From: Croceicoccus sediminis
GTDB lineage: Bacteria > Pseudomonadota > Alphaproteobacteria > Sphingomonadales > Sphingomonadaceae
Length of the DNA stretch: 64,000 nucleotides
Reading direction: 5' to 3'
NCBI RefSeq assembly: GCF_007570835.1
Contig: NZ_SUNC01000002.1
Coordinates: 124,001 to 188,000, forward strand
Positions within the stretch are counted from its first letter, which is position 1; each line of letters opens with the position of its first letter. The translations under genes were made by a program, and so were the position numbers. The notes under the pieces were generated by a model. The model was not told the origin of the DNA. It was given only the letters and a program-made list of their open reading frames with translations, and did no database searches. This document shows positions 34,360 through 43,363 of the stretch, piece after piece.

Positions 34360-35400
34360 ATGACATCCACGCGACTTCCAGACCACCCGAATTCCGACGA
34401 CATCCTGCTGAACGACGATGTGGCGGGCGACGAAGCCCTTTTGTTCGGCCGCGTGCTGGACGGCAAGGGCGGCGGCAGGCCGGTTACCTGGGCCGAGGCG
34501 CGCGAATGGTCGCCCGGTGACAATGCCGAAGTGATCTGGATGCATCTTTGCCGCAACCAGCCCGGCATTCAGCACTGGCTTGAGGCGACATACGCGGTCC
34601 CCGAACCGACCGCCGAACTGCTGGTATCGGACGAGACCCGCCCCCGCGCCTTTCGCGAAGGCGATACGCTGGTCGCGACGCTGCGCGGCATCAACTTCAA
34701 CCCCAATGCAGAGCCCGAGGACATGGTCTCGATGCAGTTGTGGAGCGACGGCAAGCGCGTCATCACACTGCGCCGCCACCCCCTGCAAACCCCGCGCGAC
34801 ACATTGCGCGAAATCGACATGGGCCGCGGGCCGAGCGATGCCGGCGCGCTGATCACATCGCTGACCGAGCACATGATCGCCCGGATGAGCCGTTCGATCA
34901 TCGACATGAACGAACATATCGACGCGCTGGAAGACGCCGAACTGGACGGCGATACCGAAGAGGTTCTGGAAAAGATCACGTCGATCCGGCGCAACTGCCT
35001 CGCCCTCAAACGCCACATGAGCCCCCAGCACGAGGCGTTCGAGCGAATCAGCCGCGAAGCACCGGAATGGTTCGAGGAACACGACCGGCGCGAAATCGCC
35101 GAGACCATCGACCGGCTGTCCCGTTATCTCGACGATATCGACATTTCCAAGGAAAGCGCCGTCGTTCTGCAGGACGAAATCCGCGCGCGCGCCGCGGCAA
35201 GATCGGAACGCACCAGCTACCTTCTGACCATTGTTGCCGCCGTGTTCCTGCCGCTGGGCTTTCTGACCGGCCTTCTGGGCATCAACGTCGGCGGCATGCC
35301 GGGGGAAAGCGACCCCAATGCGTTCTGGGAAGTCGTCGCGCTGTGCGGTGCGATCCTGGTCATGCAATTTGCGCTGTTCTGGCGCTGGAAGTGGTTCTGA
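34360..35400 (+). CDS. zntB: CorA-family zinc transporter ZntB
   Basis: The product has 346 residues. The long cytoplasmic N-terminal domain (to about 285) ends in coiled helices. Two C-terminal membrane helices follow, with the family signature GINVGGMPG between them (ZntB has GxNxGGxPG where CorA has GMN). It moves Zn2+ across the inner membrane and works as a pentamer. It is divergent from ispG with about 150 bp between starts. Confidence 0.9.
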   Translation: MTSTRLPDHPNSDDILLNDDVAGDEALLFGRVLDGKGGGRPVTWAEAREWSPGDNAEVIWMHLCRNQPGIQHWLEATYAVPEPTAELLVSDETRPRAFREGDTLVATLRGINFNPNAEPEDMVSMQLWSDGKRVITLRRHPLQTPRDTLREIDMGRGPSDAGALITSLTEHMIARMSRSIIDMNEHIDALEDAELDGDTEEVLEKITSIRRNCLALKRHMSPQHEAFERISREAPEWFEEHDRREIAETIDRLSRYLDDIDISKESAVVLQDEIRARAAARSERTSYLLTIVAAVFLPLGFLTGLLGINVGGMPGESDPNAFWEVVALCGAILVMQFALFWRWKWF

Positions 35401-35531
35401 CCCTCTCGCCCGGCGCTTAGGGGCCAATACCTAGCCTCGCTCCTCCGCAGGATTCATCCGGCTCTGCCAATCCTTTTGCCCGTGTGGGGTAGAAGGAAAA
35501 TGGGCAAATAAAGGAACTGCTCGCCATTCCC

Positions 35532-35891
35532 ATGGTGGTGCTGGCGATCGCGGTGATTCCGACAATCGAGTTTTCGGACGGCGATGGGGACGTCGTGTCG
35601 AGGGAAACGACGAGTTCGATGGAGTCGCTGTGGATCGACATGGAAAACACCGATACCGCGGCCCGCCGTTTCACCGTGCGCGTGGCCGCGCCGGGTAGCG
35701 ATGCGCCGGTGAACGGCGTGCGCGTGTTGCCCGATGCCATGCCCGAACTGGACGGGGGCGAAAACCGCCGCGTGCTGATCGTGTTTCAGGCGATGCAGCC
35801 CGGCGAACTGCGCGAGGCCGAAGTCTGCTATGCGCCGCAGATCCGCCCGCAGGAGGCGACCTGCACCCACTTTGCGATCAAGCGGCTGTGA
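35532..35891 (+). CDS. Hypothetical protein with N-terminal hydrophobic segment
   Basis: The product has 119 residues. The start MVVLAIAVIPTIEFSDGDGD looks like the end of a signal or anchor segment. An in-frame CTG at 35517, right after AAAGGAA, could add LLAIP and is a better-placed start. The rest is beta-rich with two Cys (EVCYAP and ATCTHF). Function not recognised. Its last 14 bases overlap the convergent acetyltransferase gene. Confidence 0.55.
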   Translation: MVVLAIAVIPTIEFSDGDGDVVSRETTSSMESLWIDMENTDTAARRFTVRVAAPGSDAPVNGVRVLPDAMPELDGGENRRVLIVFQAMQPGELREAEVCYAPQIRPQEATCTHFAIKRL

Positions 35892-36417
35892 CCTTCTCGA
35901 GCTTTCGTTCGTAGAGCAGTTCGTCATCGCGGTGATTGCCGACCCAGAATTCGATGTCGGCGATCTTTGCAAAACCATGGCGCGCGTAGAACCGCTGCGC
36001 ATCGTGGTTTTCGGCCCAGACCGACAGCTGGATCGCATCGGCCCGGCGGCTGCGCGCCTCTGTCATGGCCCATTCCATCAACGCGGACCCGATGCCGCGC
36101 CCGGTATAACGCGGATCGGTATAGAGCTGCGACAGCGCGATAGGCCGGCGGGCATCGCCATGGTCACCGAACTGTGCGCCTTCGACCAGCTTGCAATAGC
36201 CGACCAGCTTGTCGCCCTTTTCGGCCAGGCGATAGGCGACGCGGCGGTCGGCGATCTGCCTGGCGACCTTTTCGGGCGAATGAGCGGAATGGAGAAAGCT
36301 GGCGAGGTCTTCGGCCTTGTAAAGATGGCCGAAAGCCGCATCGAAACTGGCACGGCCCAGCGCGACAAGCGAGTCGCGGTCTTCGGGCAAGGCATCGCGG
36401 TAGGTAATCGCGGTCAT
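35878..36417 (-). CDS. GNAT-family N-acetyltransferase
   Basis: The product has 179 residues. Acetyl-CoA binding motif A is LYTDPRYTGRGIGSALMEWA (about 103-122), followed by LSVWAENHDAQRFYARHGF, a typical GNAT C-terminal half. Substrate unknown. ATG 36417 is used, since the frame upstream to 36561 is Cys/Trp-odd and lacks homology. It converges on the preceding plus-strand gene. Confidence 0.88.
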   Translation of the reverse strand: MTAITYRDALPEDRDSLVALGRASFDAAFGHLYKAEDLASFLHSAHSPEKVARQIADRRVAYRLAEKGDKLVGYCKLVEGAQFGDHGDARRPIALSQLYTDPRYTGRGIGSALMEWAMTEARSRRADAIQLSVWAENHDAQRFYARHGFAKIADIEFWVGNHRDDELLYERKLEKVTAA

Positions 36418-36586
36418 GCGGTCAGGCCCGTTCGTCCATTGGTAACAATCCGTCGTGTCCGTACACTGCCAAAGGCCCCATGCCCGTCCCGGCCGCCCGA
36501 CGCAATCGCCAAGGGCATGCGATGGGGTTTCCGGTGTCGATAACCGCCACTTTTCCGGCACTTGGCCGAAAGCGCAACAGGCACGA

Positions 36587-37477
36587 TCAGTCGCGGATCA
36601 ACCCTTGCGGATAACAGCCCAGAACGCGCAGGTTCTTTGAATAGAAACCCAGCTCCTCCAGCGCGAGATCGATGGCCGGATCGCCCGGCTTGCCCACGAT
36701 GTCGCAGTAGAAGCGCGTCGCGGCAAAGCTGGCCCCGTCCTGATAGGATTCCAGCTTCGTCATGTTGACCCCGTTGGTCGCGAACCCGCCAAGCGCCTTG
36801 TAAAGCGCGGCGGGAATGTTGCGCACTTCAAAGACGAACGTCGTCATCGCCGGCCCCTCGATCTCCGCCGGGTCCAGCGGCGCGCGGGCCAGCACCACGA
36901 AACGCGTGGTGTTGTTCGAATTGTCCTCGATCGATTCCCGGATCACCATGAGGTCATAGAGCTCTGCCGCCAGCGGCGGGGCGATCGCGGCAAGCGAGGG
37001 ATCCTGGTCCTCTGCCACTTTGGCGGCGGCAGCGGCGGTGTCGGCATATTCCATCGGGACGATACCGTTTTCGCGCAGCCAGTGGCGGCACTGCCCCAAT
37101 GCCTGCGGGTGGCTGACCGCGGCGGCGAACGGCCCCGGCCCCGTCGCCATCAGCGTGTGGCGGATCGGCATGAAATGTTCGCCCGTAATCGACAGACCCG
37201 ATTCGGGCAGCAGGAAATGGATATCGGCCACGCGCCCGTTGTGGCTGTTCTCGATCGGGATGATCGCCCGATCGGCCCGCCCTTCGCGCACGGCATCGAT
37301 CGCGTCGGCAAAGGACCAGCATGGCATCGGCAGGCAACCGGCATCGTAGCGCAGCGCGGCAATGTGCGAATTGGCGCCCGGCGCGCCCTGAAAGGACATG
37401 GCACGGGTTCGATCCGCAAGCGCGGCGCGGTTGAGTTCCTCGGCAAGGGCGAGGGCTGGTGCGGGATAGCTGTGCAT
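36587..37477 (-). CDS. pheA: Prephenate dehydratase
   Basis: The product has 296 residues. It converts prephenate to phenylpyruvate in phenylalanine synthesis. The catalytic domain shows FQGAPGANSH near 29, PIENSHNGRV near 80 and the NNTTRFVV motif near 185. An ACT domain follows from about 205 with the ESYQDG region, giving feedback by Phe. There is no fused chorismate mutase. ATG 37477 is chosen at the start of homology. It is divergent from the cytochrome gene. Confidence 0.93.
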   Translation of the reverse strand: MHSYPAPALALAEELNRAALADRTRAMSFQGAPGANSHIAALRYDAGCLPMPCWSFADAIDAVREGRADRAIIPIENSHNGRVADIHFLLPESGLSITGEHFMPIRHTLMATGPGPFAAAVSHPQALGQCRHWLRENGIVPMEYADTAAAAAKVAEDQDPSLAAIAPPLAAELYDLMVIRESIEDNSNNTTRFVVLARAPLDPAEIEGPAMTTFVFEVRNIPAALYKALGGFATNGVNMTKLESYQDGASFAATRFYCDIVGKPGDPAIDLALEELGFYSKNLRVLGCYPQGLIRD

Positions 37478-37671
37478 GGCGGCAAGCGCGTTAGGCGCGC
37501 GCAAGGCTCCTGCCAAGCCCGTGCGTGCGCGTGCGCGTAATCGCTATTCCTGCCGCATAGCAGCAATTCGGCCCCAAATGAGACTTGCGCAAGCCGGTTC
37601 GTGCAACTAGAGCGGCGCGCAAACCCCCCGTCCGGGGGGCGATCAGGGACACGCTCGACGGGTTTTTCCAA

Positions 37672-38334
37672 ATGGATGACAAGTTCAACACCATTGCCGG
37701 CTGGGTTCTTTTCGGCGGAGTCGTCGCACTCGGCCTTTCGAGCATCAGCAGCCGCGTGATTTCTTCGCACGCGCCCGAAACCGAAGGCTACGTCATTCAG
37801 GCGGCCGAGGAAGAAGGCGGCGCCGAAGGGCCGACCCTTGCGGCCCTGCTCGCAACGGCCGATCCGGCAGCGGGCGAAAAGATCTTTGCCAAGTGCACGG
37901 CATGCCACACGATCAATCAGGGCGGCGCAAACGGCATCGGTCCGAACCTCTACGCCACGATGGGTGAGGAAATCGGCCACGGCAAGGCTGGCTTCGCCTT
38001 CTCGTCGGCGCTGGCCGATCACGGCGGCACCTGGACGTTCGAAAACATGGACGCCTGGCTCGCCAGTCCCAAGGCTTTCGCACCGGGCACGAAGATGAGC
38101 TTCGCCGGCCTGTCGAAGCCGGAAGATCGCGCCAACATCCTGGCCTATCTCAATGCACAGGGTTCGAACCTGCCGCTTCCGACCCCGGAAGCGCCGGCTG
38201 ACGATGAAGCGGCCGACGGCCTGGTCGACACCGCGGCAGAACCCGCCGTCTCGGCCACTCCCGGCGGCGCAGATGCCGCAGATGGCGAAACGCAGACGCC
38301 GGTCGCCGAAGAGGGCACCGCCGTCGCGCAGTAA
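37672..38334 (+). CDS. Membrane-anchored class I cytochrome c (CycM/c552 type)
   Basis: The product has 220 residues. An uncleaved N-terminal anchor (7-25) precedes a periplasmic class I cytochrome c domain with haem motif CTACH at 75-79 and axial Met M142 in GTKMSFAG. A 50-residue Ala/Asp/Glu-rich tail follows. Such anchored cytochromes pass electrons from the bc1 complex to oxidases. The upstream region has a C6/G6 hairpin (37624-37639). A strong terminator follows the gene. Confidence 0.92.
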   Translation: MDDKFNTIAGWVLFGGVVALGLSSISSRVISSHAPETEGYVIQAAEEEGGAEGPTLAALLATADPAAGEKIFAKCTACHTINQGGANGIGPNLYATMGEEIGHGKAGFAFSSALADHGGTWTFENMDAWLASPKAFAPGTKMSFAGLSKPEDRANILAYLNAQGSNLPLPTPEAPADDEAADGLVDTAAEPAVSATPGGADAADGETQTPVAEEGTAVAQ

Positions 38335-38353
38335 GCGCCGCGCAAGCGAACAC

Positions 38354-38390
38354 GAAAAGGCCCGCCGGGATCGTCCCTGCGGGCCTTTTT
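38354..38390 (+). terminator. Rho-independent terminator after cytochrome c
   Basis: GGCCCGC (38359-38365) pairs with GCGGGCC (38379-38385), with an inner GGGA/TCCC stem. It is followed by T5 and preceded by A4, so it can act on both strands. It serves the cytochrome gene and possibly the converging phosphoesterase gene. Confidence 0.85.
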
Positions 38391-38413
38391 CTTTGCCTTC
38401 TCAAGTCGTGAAG

Positions 38414-39271
38414 TCAGTGAACCGGCGGATCTTCTGCCGGAATGCGGCCGACCGGGGCGACCGGTTCGCCCGGCTTGCGCGGCGGCAGGGCGTCTTCGGG
38501 GACATCAGGGATCATCATGTCCTCGCTCGGCACCTGTTCCAGGTTGCGCACCACGACTTTCAGCCCCGCATCCGACAAGTGCAGTTCGTTGAAGCTGGGT
38601 GGCGAAGATCGCAGCCGCTGTGACAGGGTGCCCGCCCCGATCATGCGGACCTTGCCGTTGGGCGTATCCTGCACGAGATCGAAGGCATCGTGCACGTGGC
38701 CCGAAAGGACGGCCAGCACATTGCGCTTCGCCAGTTCGGCCAGCGCGTTGTTGCCGCCGCGGGTCAGCGCGGTGCCGTGCGTACCCACTTCGACCAGCGG
38801 ATGGTGACACGCGACGATGGGCCGCACACCCACCGGCAGCGCGTCGATGCTGTCGAGGCACTCTTTCAGCGCCGCACCCGTGATCCAGCCTTTCGACCAG
38901 TTCAGCCGCCATTGCGCCCTAGCCGCGGTCTTGAGCGGCACGATGGCCGCGCCCGGCAGGTCGATTTCCTTCTCCACCACGCCTTCGATCGAGCGGAACC
39001 GGCGATAGGGATCGAAGAACCGCTCTATCGGGTTGAAATAGGGCATGTCGTGATTGCCGATTTCGACCGTGACCGGCACGTCCAGCGCGCTAATCCATTC
39101 GCAGGCTGCGGTGAATTCGTGATGGCGAGCACGCATCGTCAGGTCGCCGGTGATCGCCACGGCGTCGGGACGGCGTTCGGCTATCTCGGCCACGACCCAG
39201 TCCAGCGCGCGCTGGTCCTCGAGCCCGAAATGAATGTCGCTCAAGTGAAAAAGCAGGCGTTCCTCAGCCAC
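38414..39271 (-). CDS. Calcineurin-like metallophosphoesterase
   Basis: The product has 285 residues. The metal-binding series is complete: DIHFG near 12, GDLT near 42, GNHD near 73, a His in CHHPL near 155 and GHVH near 191. Cytoplasmic. The family splits phosphodiesters such as UDP-diacylglucosamine or cyclic nucleotides, and the substrate is not evident. A Pro-rich 35-residue tail follows. The GTG start at 39271 overlaps the lipid-kinase gene by 8 bp, so the pair is coupled and probably works on a lipid or nucleotide-lipid. Confidence 0.87.
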   Translation of the reverse strand: MAEERLLFHLSDIHFGLEDQRALDWVVAEIAERRPDAVAITGDLTMRARHHEFTAACEWISALDVPVTVEIGNHDMPYFNPIERFFDPYRRFRSIEGVVEKEIDLPGAAIVPLKTAARAQWRLNWSKGWITGAALKECLDSIDALPVGVRPIVACHHPLVEVGTHGTALTRGGNNALAELAKRNVLAVLSGHVHDAFDLVQDTPNGKVRMIGAGTLSQRLRSSPPSFNELHLSDAGLKVVVRNLEQVPSEDMMIPDVPEDALPPRKPGEPVAPVGRIPAEDPPVH

Positions 39272-40112
39272 GCGTCACCACGAGGTCGACTTCGCAAGGG
39301 ACGACGCGGAACGTGGCCTCGCTGTCGAGGTCGCCCGGTTCGCCATCGACGAGAACGTCGAGCCTTTCGCCTTCGCAGGCCGTGATGGTCATTTCGTCCA
39401 GTTCCCCCAGTTCATCGTGCGGGCCTTCGCGAAAATCGCGTTTCAAAAGGGCGATCCCCTGCTGCGCATATTCCCCTAGCGTTTCGGCCCGATAGGCGTC
39501 GACCGTCATCTTGCCGTCTTCGGGGGACATCAGGACCAGCGGATAGCCGTCCTCCCGGCCGATTTCAGGCCGGGTGATGCGCACCATCGGCCCGTCGGTC
39601 GATTCCCGAACGGCATCGGCCGCACTGCCCGCCATGCCGACGACGTCGAAATGGCGCATCGCCTCTCGCACCTCGCTCCACACGCAGGCAGGGCCCGCCA
39701 TCATGCCCGCAAGCGCATCGCCGTCCTTGCAGCGGATGACATGGGGTCGCTGGCGCTGCGCGCTGTTCGCGCAGAAACGCGATACGATCACGTCCGGCTC
39801 CACATCGCCGTGCAGCCGGATCGACAGCAGATTCATCGTCCCGCCCGGCAAGACCAGCACCGCCCCGCCCCAGCCGTAAAGGCCGGTAACCAGCGCGTTG
39901 ATCGTGCCGTCGCCGGTATAGATGGTGACGAATTCTATGCCCGCTGCATCCAGTTCGGATGCGGTCGGCAGGTCGTCTTCGGGAAAGCGGATGACCTTGT
40001 CGACATCGATCCCGTTCTTACCGCAACAATGCTGAAGCGCTTCGAACGCCGCATCGTCATAACTGCCGCTGTCGGGATTGATGACCAGCCATGTCTTGCG
40101 CGCGTGGTTCAT
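39264..40112 (-). CDS. Diacylglycerol kinase-family lipid kinase
   Basis: The product has 282 residues. The DAGK catalytic domain shows NPDSGS near 12, TGDGTINAL near 66 and LPGGTMNLL near 87. It phosphorylates a lipid such as diacylglycerol or a sphingoid-type base with ATP. The latter would fit an organism that makes sphingolipids, but sequence alone does not decide. First gene of the coupled pair with the metallophosphoesterase. Confidence 0.87.
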   Translation of the reverse strand: MNHARKTWLVINPDSGSYDDAAFEALQHCCGKNGIDVDKVIRFPEDDLPTASELDAAGIEFVTIYTGDGTINALVTGLYGWGGAVLVLPGGTMNLLSIRLHGDVEPDVIVSRFCANSAQRQRPHVIRCKDGDALAGMMAGPACVWSEVREAMRHFDVVGMAGSAADAVRESTDGPMVRITRPEIGREDGYPLVLMSPEDGKMTVDAYRAETLGEYAQQGIALLKRDFREGPHDELGELDEMTITACEGERLDVLVDGEPGDLDSEATFRVVPCEVDLVVTRG

Positions 40113-40149
40113 GTTCGGAAAAAAGCGTGAAACCGCGCGCGGTTCCCGT

Positions 40150-40413
40150 TTAGACCCGGCGCGAGATGATGAGCCAGGCCGCGACGCCGTTCGCCACGGT
40201 ATAGGCGAAGTAGGCCCAGATCGCCTGGGGATAGCCGTTCACACCCATCAGCATCGCCGCCAGCAGCATCACGAATTCCACCGCGATGGAAAACCGCCCC
40301 GACAGCATGTGCACGAACCACGGCATTTCGCCCAGCAGGGGGTGACCGCTTTCCAGCACGGCCTTGTGCATCGCGAAATTCCCGACGCCGAGGATGAAGG
40401 CAAGCAAGAGCAT
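40150..40413 (-). CDS. Small inner-membrane protein
   Basis: The product has 87 residues and is almost wholly hydrophobic, with three helices (1-15, 40-57 and 62-83). Not recognised. It starts at ATG 40413 with a weak ribosome site and ends 37 bp before the lipid-kinase start, so it may be the first gene of that operon. Confidence 0.65.
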   Translation of the reverse strand: MLLLAFILGVGNFAMHKAVLESGHPLLGEMPWFVHMLSGRFSIAVEFVMLLAAMLMGVNGYPQAIWAYFAYTVANGVAAWLIISRRV

Positions 40414-40671
40414 CAGGCGAACATTCTACCCATGTAACCGCGATTCGCGGGCACTTTTTTACACTCCGGCCCACATCGGCGCATGACTGTTGTTTTTCGC
40501 ATGAAGTCGTTCGTCCAGCCCGAATATGTCGTTCGTCCGGCATGAACGAAGTTTATCGACCCGCCAGCCGCCCTTGCAGAGGGACGAATGCCCGACGGTT
40601 CGCCCTTGTCTACACAGAATGACGAAGCGGCACTGCAGCACAACGCCGCAACATACTTGAGGAGACAAGAT

Positions 40672-40974
40672 ATGAAGACCGTTCTGACCGCAGCCGCCGC
40701 CCTTGGACTGCTTGCCGCTTCGAATGCGGCGTTCGCCAACGAGGTCGTGACCGAAAGCACCGAAGTGTCGTTCCACGACGTCGACCTGACGACGCAGGAA
40801 GGCCAGGCCGAAATGGACCGCCGGATCGCCCGCGCCGCTCGCAACATCTGCAAGGTCGAGACCACCAAGAGCTTTGCCCACCGCCGCGCCGCAAGCGACT
40901 GTTATGCCGCCGCGATGAAGCAGGGCCGTATCGAAATGGCCAAGCGCGCCGAAGATATCCGTTACGGCGGCTGA
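40672..40974 (+). CDS. UrcA-family secreted protein
   Basis: The product has 100 residues. A signal peptide (MKTVLTAAAALGLLAASNAA, cleaved near FAN) is followed by the UrcA pattern VSFHDVDLTTQEGQAEMDRR and a pair of Cys (NICKVE and SDCYAA). The family is common in Sphingomonadales and Caulobacterales. Its function is unknown. ATG 40672 has a strong AGGAG site. It is followed by two strong hairpins. Confidence 0.88.
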   Translation: MKTVLTAAAALGLLAASNAAFANEVVTESTEVSFHDVDLTTQEGQAEMDRRIARAARNICKVETTKSFAHRRAASDCYAAAMKQGRIEMAKRAEDIRYGG

Positions 40975-40990
40975 TCCCGCAGCCGTCCCA

Positions 40991-41021
40991 CCCCGGACCG
41001 GATCAGTCCCCCGGTCCGGGG
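40991..41021 (+). terminator. Strong hairpin 3' of urcA-family gene
   Basis: CCCCGGACCGG (40991-41001) and CCGGTCCGGGG (41011-41021) form a perfect 11-bp stem 17 bp after the stop. There is no T tail. Its loop shares the word GGATCAGTCCCCC with the next hairpin. Confidence 0.6.
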
Positions 41022-41065
41022 ACAAGTTACCCTCAGAAGGAAATGTAGTCCCTTCGAGGTCAACC

Positions 41066-41106
41066 TGCCGCAGGAAGGATCAGTCCCCCTTCCTGCGGCA
41101 TTTTTT
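41066..41106 (+). terminator. Rho-independent terminator, 13-bp stem with T6
   Basis: TGCCGCAGGAAGG (41066-41078) pairs perfectly with CCTTCCTGCGGCA (41088-41100), followed by six T. The loop repeats the GGATCAGTCCCCC word of the hairpin at 40991. It terminates the UrcA transcript ahead of the convergent LytTR gene. Confidence 0.9.
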
Positions 41107-41139
41107 CGTTCTTGCGAGATGCGGAAGTGGCCGGCGCGA

Positions 41140-41937
41140 TCAGCGTCCGGCCATCGCCTTTACGGCCTTCAGGTGCGTGCGCCCGATGCGAACGGGTTCG
41201 CCCCGCGCGATTTCGGCACACCAGACGCCCAGCCCTTCGTGGCGCAGGCCGGTGATGAACTGGCGGGCAAGGATCGTGGACCGGTGGACCCGGATGAACC
41301 GTTCCGGGTCCAGCCGCTCGTCCAAAGATCCGATCGTTTCCAGCAGGAGATGGCTTGCCTCTCCCACATGCAGCCGCACGTAATCGCGCTCGGCATCGAT
41401 GCGGCAGACGTCGTCGACCGAAATGCGCAGCAGTTCCGACCGGTGCGGCACCCAGAATTCCTCGATCCAGGGGCTGGGTGCGGTTTCTGCCGGGGCAGCG
41501 GCCTGTCCCGCGGCGCGGCGATGGAAAGCGCGGTCGATGGCGCGTTCCAGCCTGTCGGTCGCAACCGGCTTCAAGACATAGTCCACGGCGTCGAGGTCGA
41601 ACGCCTCGACCGCGAAGCTGTCGTGTGCGGTGACGAAGACGACGGCCGGACGCTGCGCCATGTCGGGCACGGTTTCGGCAATCCGGCGCGCGACGGACAG
41701 CCCGTCCACTTGCGGCATCGTCATGTCGAGCAGGACGAGATCGGGCGTCAAAGCCTCTATCATGCGCAGCGCGGCCGCACCGTCGCCGGCGGTGCCCACG
41801 ATGCGCAAGGCGGGGATGCGGGAGCAGATGACCTGCATCCGCTCCACCGCCAAAGGCTCGTCGTCGACGATCAGTGTCGAAAGCGTCTCATTGTCGTGTC
41901 TGGCGACCGTTGTCTGATCGTGCGTCCCCCCGGACAT
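41140..41937 (-). CDS. LytTR-family response regulator (second system)
   Basis: The product has 265 residues. The receiver domain shows DDE at 25-27, phospho-acceptor D71 in LVLLDMTMPQ, T in VTAHDSFA and K in YVLKPV. The C-terminal LytTR domain (about 160-260) has FIRVHRSTILARQFI and ends VRIGRTHLKAV. ATG 41937 lies 5 nt past the stop of its kinase, so the pair is one operon. Targets unknown. Confidence 0.9.
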   Translation of the reverse strand: MSGGTHDQTTVARHDNETLSTLIVDDEPLAVERMQVICSRIPALRIVGTAGDGAAALRMIEALTPDLVLLDMTMPQVDGLSVARRIAETVPDMAQRPAVVFVTAHDSFAVEAFDLDAVDYVLKPVATDRLERAIDRAFHRRAAGQAAAPAETAPSPWIEEFWVPHRSELLRISVDDVCRIDAERDYVRLHVGEASHLLLETIGSLDERLDPERFIRVHRSTILARQFITGLRHEGLGVWCAEIARGEPVRIGRTHLKAVKAMAGR

Positions 41938-41942
41938 GTCGT

Positions 41943-43280
41943 TCAGTCCTCCTCGCCGCCGAACCTGAGCGGCATCCTGATAATAGTGCGCCACCCCTCT
42001 TCACCGGGGCCGCTGACAACGCTTGCCTCCTTGCCGAACCGCGCCTTCAACCTGTCTCGCACATTGGCAAGGCCGATGCCGAAGCCGCCGGACTCGTCGT
42101 TGGAGGCGCCGGGGCCATCGTCGGTGACAGTGACGACCAGCCGCTCGTACTCTTCCATTGCTGCCAGCCGGATCGTGACGGGCCGATTAACCGGTGCCAC
42201 GCCATAGCGGACCGAATTTTCGATCAGCGGCTGCAGGATCATGCCCGGAATACGCGCCTTGGCAAGTTCGGGCGGCACGTCGATCTCGGCGACCAGCCGG
42301 TCGGGAAAGCGCACGGCCTCGATCTGCAGGTATGTGCGCTGCAGCTCGATCTCCTCTTCCAGCGCGACGTCATGCGTCGGATCGCCCGAAAGCGAGCGGC
42401 GATAGAACCGGCTGATCATCTGGATCATCGTCTCGGCCTGATCGTTCCGGTTGGTCATTACCAGCGCGGACAACGAATTGAGCGTGTTGAACAGGAAATG
42501 CGGATTGACCTGGTAACGCAGCGATTTCAGCTCTGCCGCCTTGGCCGCACGGCGATATTCGCCTTCGCGCCGTTCGGCGACGCGGGCCTGCACCGCCTGT
42601 CCCAGCGCGATGTAGATCGCACACCACGACAGCAGCAGGTAATAGCGGCCCAGCGCGATGTCGGTCAGTTGCTGCCAGAGTAGTTTTTGCGGACCCGGCG
42701 CGGCGATCACGGTCTGCGATGCGGCCTGATCTTCCGGAACGGCGGGCGGGTCCGGCACGGGGGCGGGGTCCGGCATTTCGCTGTCCGGCGGCATTGGCGG
42801 GACCGGTGCTTCGGGCGGGGCGGGAATGTCGGGTACGTCGACCAACAGGTTGCCCGCCTCGTCCCGGCGGATCGAGATGCCTTGTTCGTCACCGATCCGT
42901 TTCGCAGTCCGTTCCTCGATCTCGGCAAAGGCCTGCTGATTGATGAAGGCGAGGAGGAGCGAGGCCGGTGCCGCCGCGACGATGGCGACCACGATGCGCA
43001 GGCCCAGTCCGCGCCGGTCGAACCCGCGCAGCAGCAGCCACAAGAGAACCGTGACGGCAACGCCCGCAATGCTGACGACGACCCTGCGCGACAGCATTTC
43101 CATCTGCATGTCGAAACCCAGGACGACACCGCGCGCCGTCGCCAGCGCGAAGTAGACGGCCCACAGGATGACCATCGAGATCAGAACGGTCGGCAGCCCT
43201 ACGGCCGCATGGGGGTGCGGTTCGGGCCCAGTGTCTTCGTAATGTTTCACAAGCACCGTGTTACGCGGCGCGCGCGCCAT
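41943..43280 (-). CDS. LytS-type sensor histidine kinase with Pro-rich extracytoplasmic insert
   Basis: The product has 445 residues. Helices lie at about 29-50, 67-86, 96-115 and 208-230. Between the third and fourth is a 90-residue segment ending in a striking Pro/Asp/Glu-rich run (about 150-185), probably periplasmic. The kinase domain has phospho-acceptor H261 in YQVNPHFLFNTLNS, an N-box LIENSVRYG and a G-box DDGPGA. Upstream partner of the LytTR regulator. Confidence 0.88.
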   Translation of the reverse strand: MARAPRNTVLVKHYEDTGPEPHPHAAVGLPTVLISMVILWAVYFALATARGVVLGFDMQMEMLSRRVVVSIAGVAVTVLLWLLLRGFDRRGLGLRIVVAIVAAAPASLLLAFINQQAFAEIEERTAKRIGDEQGISIRRDEAGNLLVDVPDIPAPPEAPVPPMPPDSEMPDPAPVPDPPAVPEDQAASQTVIAAPGPQKLLWQQLTDIALGRYYLLLSWCAIYIALGQAVQARVAERREGEYRRAAKAAELKSLRYQVNPHFLFNTLNSLSALVMTNRNDQAETMIQMISRFYRRSLSGDPTHDVALEEEIELQRTYLQIEAVRFPDRLVAEIDVPPELAKARIPGMILQPLIENSVRYGVAPVNRPVTIRLAAMEEYERLVVTVTDDGPGASNDESGGFGIGLANVRDRLKARFGKEASVVSGPGEEGWRTIIRMPLRFGGEED

Positions 43281-43363
43281 GCGCCAGAGGGCCGGACTCG
43301 CCCCCGTCGAGACGAGTCGGCCGTTTGTCGAACGTTCACAACTGTAGTCGTGAACTTGCGCCC

